This document shows positions 5,867 to 8,970 of a DNA stretch of 8,970 nt, one piece after another (the first letter of the stretch is position 1; every line of letters starts with the position of its first letter). A program made the position numbers and the translations under genes. The stretch covers positions 1 through 8,970 of the forward strand of contig JAJZDR010000065.1 in assembly GCA_021805885.1 (NCBI GenBank), in the 5' to 3' direction. Source of the DNA: a bacterium (GTDB lineage Bacteria; Patescibacteria; Dojkabacteria; JAKAPS01; JAJZLI01). The notes under the pieces were generated by a model that was given only the letters and a program-made list of their open reading frames with translations, was not told the origin of the DNA and did not search any database.

Positions 5867-7045
5867 GTGAATAAAAACTATATATACTTTGACAATTCAG
5901 CTACAACAAAAATTGATCAGAGAGTGATTAATGAAATGATTCCTCATATAGAAACCTTGTATGGAAATCCATCAAGTTTACATATGGAAGGCCAGAGAGC
6001 CAGAAGAGTTATTGATAAATCAAGAGAAACAATTGCTTCATATATAGGGTCAGATATACAAGAGGTTATTTTTACATCTGGAGGAACCGAAAGTAATAAC
6101 ACTGTAATGAATGGGGTAGCTCAGGCATTAAAGAAGAAAGGGAAACATATAATAACAACCTCTATAGAACATGATTCAATACTAAACCCTCTAGAGAACT
6201 TGGAAGGATTTGACATAACATATTTAAAACCATCAATTACAGGACATATATCTTTAGAGGATCTAAAGTCTAAAATCAGAGATGATACTATCCTTATATC
6301 AATAGCATATGCTAATTCAGAAATAGGATCAATTCAAGATATTCAAAAAATAGCAGAAATAGCTCATGAAAAAGGAGTTCTGATACATACAGATGCAATG
6401 CAAGCAGCAAAATATAAAGATATAAATGTAAAAAATATTGGTGTCGATCTTATGACTTTTGGTGCACATAAAATAAATGGACCTAAAGGAATTGGAGCTT
6501 TATTTATAAAAAGAGGTACTATGATAAAACCACTATTGTATGGAGGATCTCAGGAATATAGGTTTAGAGGAGGAACTGAAAATACAGCATTAATTGCAGG
6601 ATTTGCTAAAGCAGTAGAAATCCTACAAAATGAAAAAGATGATAGATCAAAATATGTAAAATCATTGAGAGATTTATTTGAGTCTAGTTTGCAGAATCAT
6701 TTAAAAGATATAAAAATAAATGGATCAAAATCCAATGGATCTGGATCCAATGGATCAAAATCCAATGGTGGAGGAGAAAGATTAGAAAGCATATCTAATA
6801 TATATTTTAAAAATGTATCTACTGAAACTATGATCATAAATTTAGACATGAAAGGTATAGCTGCATCAGCAGGATCAGCATGCTCTTCTTTATCTATAGA
6901 ACCTTCACATGTTTTAACATCTATAGGGTTAAGTATTGAAGAAGCTAAACATTCTGTAAGATTTAGTTTTGGTCATGAAAATACAGAATCTGAAATAGAG
7001 AGTAGTATAAAGATAATAAGAGACATATATGGAAGTCAATTATAA
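5867..7045 (+). CDS. nifS: Cysteine desulfurase (NifS/IscS family, class V aminotransferase fold)
   Basis: PLP enzyme that takes sulfur from cysteine as a persulfide, leaving alanine, to feed Fe-S cluster assembly or tRNA thiolation. At 392 residues it has a normal length. Landmarks: YFDNSATT (7-14), TSGGTESNN (70-78), His102 in SIEHDS, Asp176 in HTDAMQ, the PLP lysine Lys202 in GAHKINGPKG, and the catalytic loop SAGSACSSLSIEPSHVL with Cys339. The loop resembles group I (IscS/NifS) enzymes rather than SufS. Residues 285-303 contain a repeated N-G-S-K-S linker encoded by a 15-bp tandem repeat, placed before the ERLESISNIYF strand. The start is GTG at 5867; an in-frame stop at 5840-5842 and the lack of an upstream ATG, GTG or TTG fix it there. 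No IscU/NifU scaffold or thiolase partner is adjacent. The 3' end overlaps the next kinase gene by 17 bp, indicating a shared transcript. Confidence 0.95.
   Translation: MNKNYIYFDNSATTKIDQRVINEMIPHIETLYGNPSSLHMEGQRARRVIDKSRETIASYIGSDIQEVIFTSGGTESNNTVMNGVAQALKKKGKHIITTSIEHDSILNPLENLEGFDITYLKPSITGHISLEDLKSKIRDDTILISIAYANSEIGSIQDIQKIAEIAHEKGVLIHTDAMQAAKYKDINVKNIGVDLMTFGAHKINGPKGIGALFIKRGTMIKPLLYGGSQEYRFRGGTENTALIAGFAKAVEILQNEKDDRSKYVKSLRDLFESSLQNHLKDIKINGSKSNGSGSNGSKSNGGGERLESISNIYFKNVSTETMIINLDMKGIAASAGSACSSLSIEPSHVLTSIGLSIEEAKHSVRFSFGHENTESEIESSIKIIRDIYGSQL
6719..6771 (+). repeat. 15-bp tandem repeat inside the cysteine desulfurase gene
   Basis: Units at 6719-6733 (AATGGATCAAAATCC), 6734-6748 (AATGGATCTGGATCC) and 6749-6763 (identical to the first), then a partial AATGGTGG. 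The unit is a multiple of three and in frame, encoding NGSKS, NGSGS, NGSKS and NGGGE. Copy number could change without breaking the frame. Confidence 0.9.
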
Positions 7046-8291
7046 CGAAGAAAAAGATATAAGAATATCAAAACGTATTGAAGCTATTGCCTATATTTTT
7101 ATAGTTTTCTACCTACTTTTCTATAACTACTTCAACATTCATCAAAACAATAGAGAATCATTGATATTAAATAATATTTTAGCAGTTATTTTTATCATAA
7201 TTATACTTTCTATTAATCATATAGCTAAAATAAAACTGCTATCCAAAAAAATTTTTACAGAAGTTATATTATTAACTTTGTGGATTTTTATAGAAATATT
7301 ATTTTTTACTACAAAAAATAGTCCAGTATTTTTTATATTACCAATTTTAATAATAACAACGGTTATGTCATATGATAATATTAAAAATGTCATTATATAT
7401 ATATCTATACTTACTCTTGGACTTATATCTTTATTTTTTATTCCTTATTACAACAGCGCTAATGAAATCAGTCTTACTATAATAAAATTTTGGATCATAT
7501 TTTTCATTACAACAGCAAGTTTTTCATATTTATATGTATATAGACAGATGACAGAAAAATATCAAGAAGAAAAGGAACTTGCAAAACACAATGAAGCTTT
7601 AACTAAAGAGAAAAATTCTTTTGTAAGAATTCTTTCTACAGAATTAAAAGATCCTATTAAAAATACCGAAATGCAATTACAGGAAATTCTGGATAAGAAT
7701 AAATATGTATTTAACTCTAATATGAAAGATATTCTAGAAAAAACACTGACAAATGCTAAAACATTGGACAATCTATCTCAAAATATATTAACAATGGATA
7801 ATTCGAATATAGATAGTATAACATTTGCCCTCCAGAAAATAGATCTTGGAAGTATGTTATCAGAAGTATTAAATACACTTGATTTGAAGGCTAAAGAGAG
7901 GAATATATCTATTGTGTCTCAAGATATAAAAAATATATATGTTAATGCTGACTATAATAGACTAGGAGAAATTTTACGTAATGTTATAGATAATTCAATT
8001 AAATACACAGATGAGGGAGGAAATGTTTCTATTTTTGTATCTAAAGAAGATAGCAATATATATATAAAAATCCAGGATACTGGTATAGGTATACCAGCAG
8101 ATGATATTGACAAACTTTTTACAAAATTCTATAGAGCATCAAATGTAGAAAAAAATACAAAACAAGGTACTGGACTAGGTCTATATCTTGTAAAACAGTA
8201 TATAGAGAAAATGAATGGCGAAATAAAAATAGAAAGTGTTCTTGGTAAGGGAACAACAATTACATTAATTATACCTCAATATGGAAACTGA
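7029..8291 (+). CDS. Six-pass membrane sensor histidine kinase with degenerate H box (His to Thr)
   Basis: A 420-residue sensor kinase. Six membrane helices lie at about 19-36, 46-63, 75-94, 97-114, 119-139 and 150-171, with almost no extracellular domain, so any signal is probably sensed in or near the membrane. A coiled coil (about 172-197) leads to the dimerisation region. The H box reads VRILSTELKDPI (199-210): Thr204 stands where the phosphorylated His should be, while the adjoining Glu205 and Pro209 are kept. The ATPase domain looks complete: N box (RNVIDNSIKY, Asn318/Asn322), G1 DTGIG (350-354), F box FTKFYRA and G2 GTGLGL (380-385). It may therefore bind ATP but cannot autophosphorylate at the usual site; it could act as a partner or allosteric subunit of the canonical kinase encoded next. 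The ATG lies within the cysteine desulfurase gene (17-bp overlap), preceded by purine-rich AAGAGA. TGA stop. No response regulator is seen nearby. Confidence 0.9.
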   Translation: MEVNYNEEKDIRISKRIEAIAYIFIVFYLLFYNYFNIHQNNRESLILNNILAVIFIIIILSINHIAKIKLLSKKIFTEVILLTLWIFIEILFFTTKNSPVFFILPILIITTVMSYDNIKNVIIYISILTLGLISLFFIPYYNSANEISLTIIKFWIIFFITTASFSYLYVYRQMTEKYQEEKELAKHNEALTKEKNSFVRILSTELKDPIKNTEMQLQEILDKNKYVFNSNMKDILEKTLTNAKTLDNLSQNILTMDNSNIDSITFALQKIDLGSMLSEVLNTLDLKAKERNISIVSQDIKNIYVNADYNRLGEILRNVIDNSIKYTDEGGNVSIFVSKEDSNIYIKIQDTGIGIPADDIDKLFTKFYRASNVEKNTKQGTGLGLYLVKQYIEKMNGEIKIESVLGKGTTITLIIPQYGN

Positions 8292-8970
8292 TATACAAAA
8301 ATCTATAGAATTAGAGAAAAATCAAAAATTATCAATAATGATAAGAAACACTATTGGTGTGTTTGCCATTATTATGGGTATACTTTTATTTAATCTTTCT
8401 TTCTTTGACATAACCCATTTACAATCAATATTTATAATATCAGCATCTGGTGGATCTATATTTATTGTTCTTATATTAAATTATCTTGTGAGATCACCAA
8501 GTGCAAATAAAAATAGATTAGAGCTTTTTTTATTTTTTATAATTGTATCACCTCTTGTAATATTATTTGGAGGTCCAAAAAGCCCATTTGTAATTGTCTA
8601 TATGATCATATTATTTCAAGCCATAATAATTGATGAAGATAATTTCAATTTTGTGATTGCTAACATACTTCCTATATTTATAAACATAATATACATAATA
8701 ATAACAAAGGCTATTGGTTTAGAAATAATAGTATTTATTATAATGGAAATTCTAATAAATATATTTCTGTCAATAGAATCTAAAGACCTACTTTATATTA
8801 CTCATACTATTTTAAATAAATATAAAGATGAGAAAAAAACTACGGAAATGATGGAAACTGTTAATAAGGAGAAGGATGAATTTATATCTACCGCATCGCA
8901 TGAATTACGTTCACCAATATCAGCAGTCAGGGGTTACTTACAATTACTTACAATTGATGAAGATTATCAG
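8281..8970 (+). CDS. Six-pass membrane sensor histidine kinase, canonical H box, 3' end outside window
   Basis: Open from ATG 8281 to the window edge, 230 codons with no stop. Six hydrophobic segments lie at about 22-42, 48-69, 80-97, 101-118, 123-143 and 145-164, then a coiled coil (about 175-200) and a HisKA start, FISTASHELRSPISAVRGYL, with phosphoacceptor His207. The turn between helices 3 and 4 (FGGPKSPFVIVY) resembles the GG-x-x-SPF turn found in several integral-membrane kinases, and the upstream kinase has TTKNSPVFFIL at the same place, so the two sensors look like related duplicates. The start overlaps the upstream kinase's stop by 11 bp with no ribosome-binding site, suggesting coupled translation. 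The ATPase domain must lie to the right of the window. Substrate response regulator unknown. Confidence 0.9.
   Translation, partial: METDIQKSIELEKNQKLSIMIRNTIGVFAIIMGILLFNLSFFDITHLQSIFIISASGGSIFIVLILNYLVRSPSANKNRLELFLFFIIVSPLVILFGGPKSPFVIVYMIILFQAIIIDEDNFNFVIANILPIFINIIYIIITKAIGLEIIVFIIMEILINIFLSIESKDLLYITHTILNKYKDEKKTTEMMETVNKEKDEFISTASHELRSPISAVRGYLQLLTIDEDYQ

Noticed and set aside
7562..7771. Open frame on the minus strand inside the first kinase gene
   Set aside because: It is antisense to the coiled coil and H-box region and has no promoter or family signal.
8289..8291. UGA read as glycine (code 25, as in Gracilibacteria)
   Set aside because: The TGA falls exactly at the normal end of the kinase ATPase domain and is overlapped by the next gene's start. 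No internal TGA occurs in the other genes, so UGA is a stop here.

Overview
The window is AT-rich (about 30% GC by eye) bacterial chromosome with tightly packed genes, short leaders, few clear Shine-Dalgarno sites and standard stop codons (TAA, TAG and TGA all end genes, so UGA is not recoded as glycine). An alanyl-tRNA synthetase lacking its C-terminal domain, the low GC, and a Tic20-like membrane protein with a long disordered N-terminus suggest a candidate-phylum, Patescibacteria/CPR-like bacterium. That is an inference from style, not a phylogenetic placement.

Left half, minus strand (transcribed right to left): tRNA-Cys(GCA), alaS, ruvX (yqgF), mltG (yceG), then a one-pass membrane protein with a SurA/PpiC-like N-terminal region. 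An extended -10 promoter (TGGTATAAT) lies just upstream of the tRNA and probably drives tRNA-Cys and alaS-ruvX-mltG together. alaS and ruvX are 4 bp apart. ruvX and mltG are separated by a palindromic 14-bp tandem repeat. The last gene has its own 119-bp upstream gap, and its 3' end lies inside one arm of a 25-bp inverted repeat at the window edge, so that end may be a truncation or assembly fold-back.

Middle: a minus-strand gene for a 429-aa protein, about 325 residues of S/T/N/Q/P-rich sequence followed by three membrane segments of the Tic20/DUF4870 type. It diverges from the right-hand operon across a 60-bp intergenic region centred on a perfect 16-bp palindrome that carries TATAAT on both strands.

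Right half, plus strand: a cysteine desulfurase (nifS/iscS family, GTG start) with a 15-bp minisatellite encoding an N-G-S-K-S linker. It overlaps by 17 bp a six-pass membrane histidine kinase whose phosphoacceptor His is replaced by Thr, and that gene overlaps by 11 bp a second, canonical six-pass histidine kinase running off the window end. The degenerate/canonical kinase pair, apparently translationally coupled to a cysteine desulfurase, is the most unusual arrangement here. No response regulator, CRISPR array, insertion sequence or rRNA was seen. No stretch longer than 300 bp lacks a gene.
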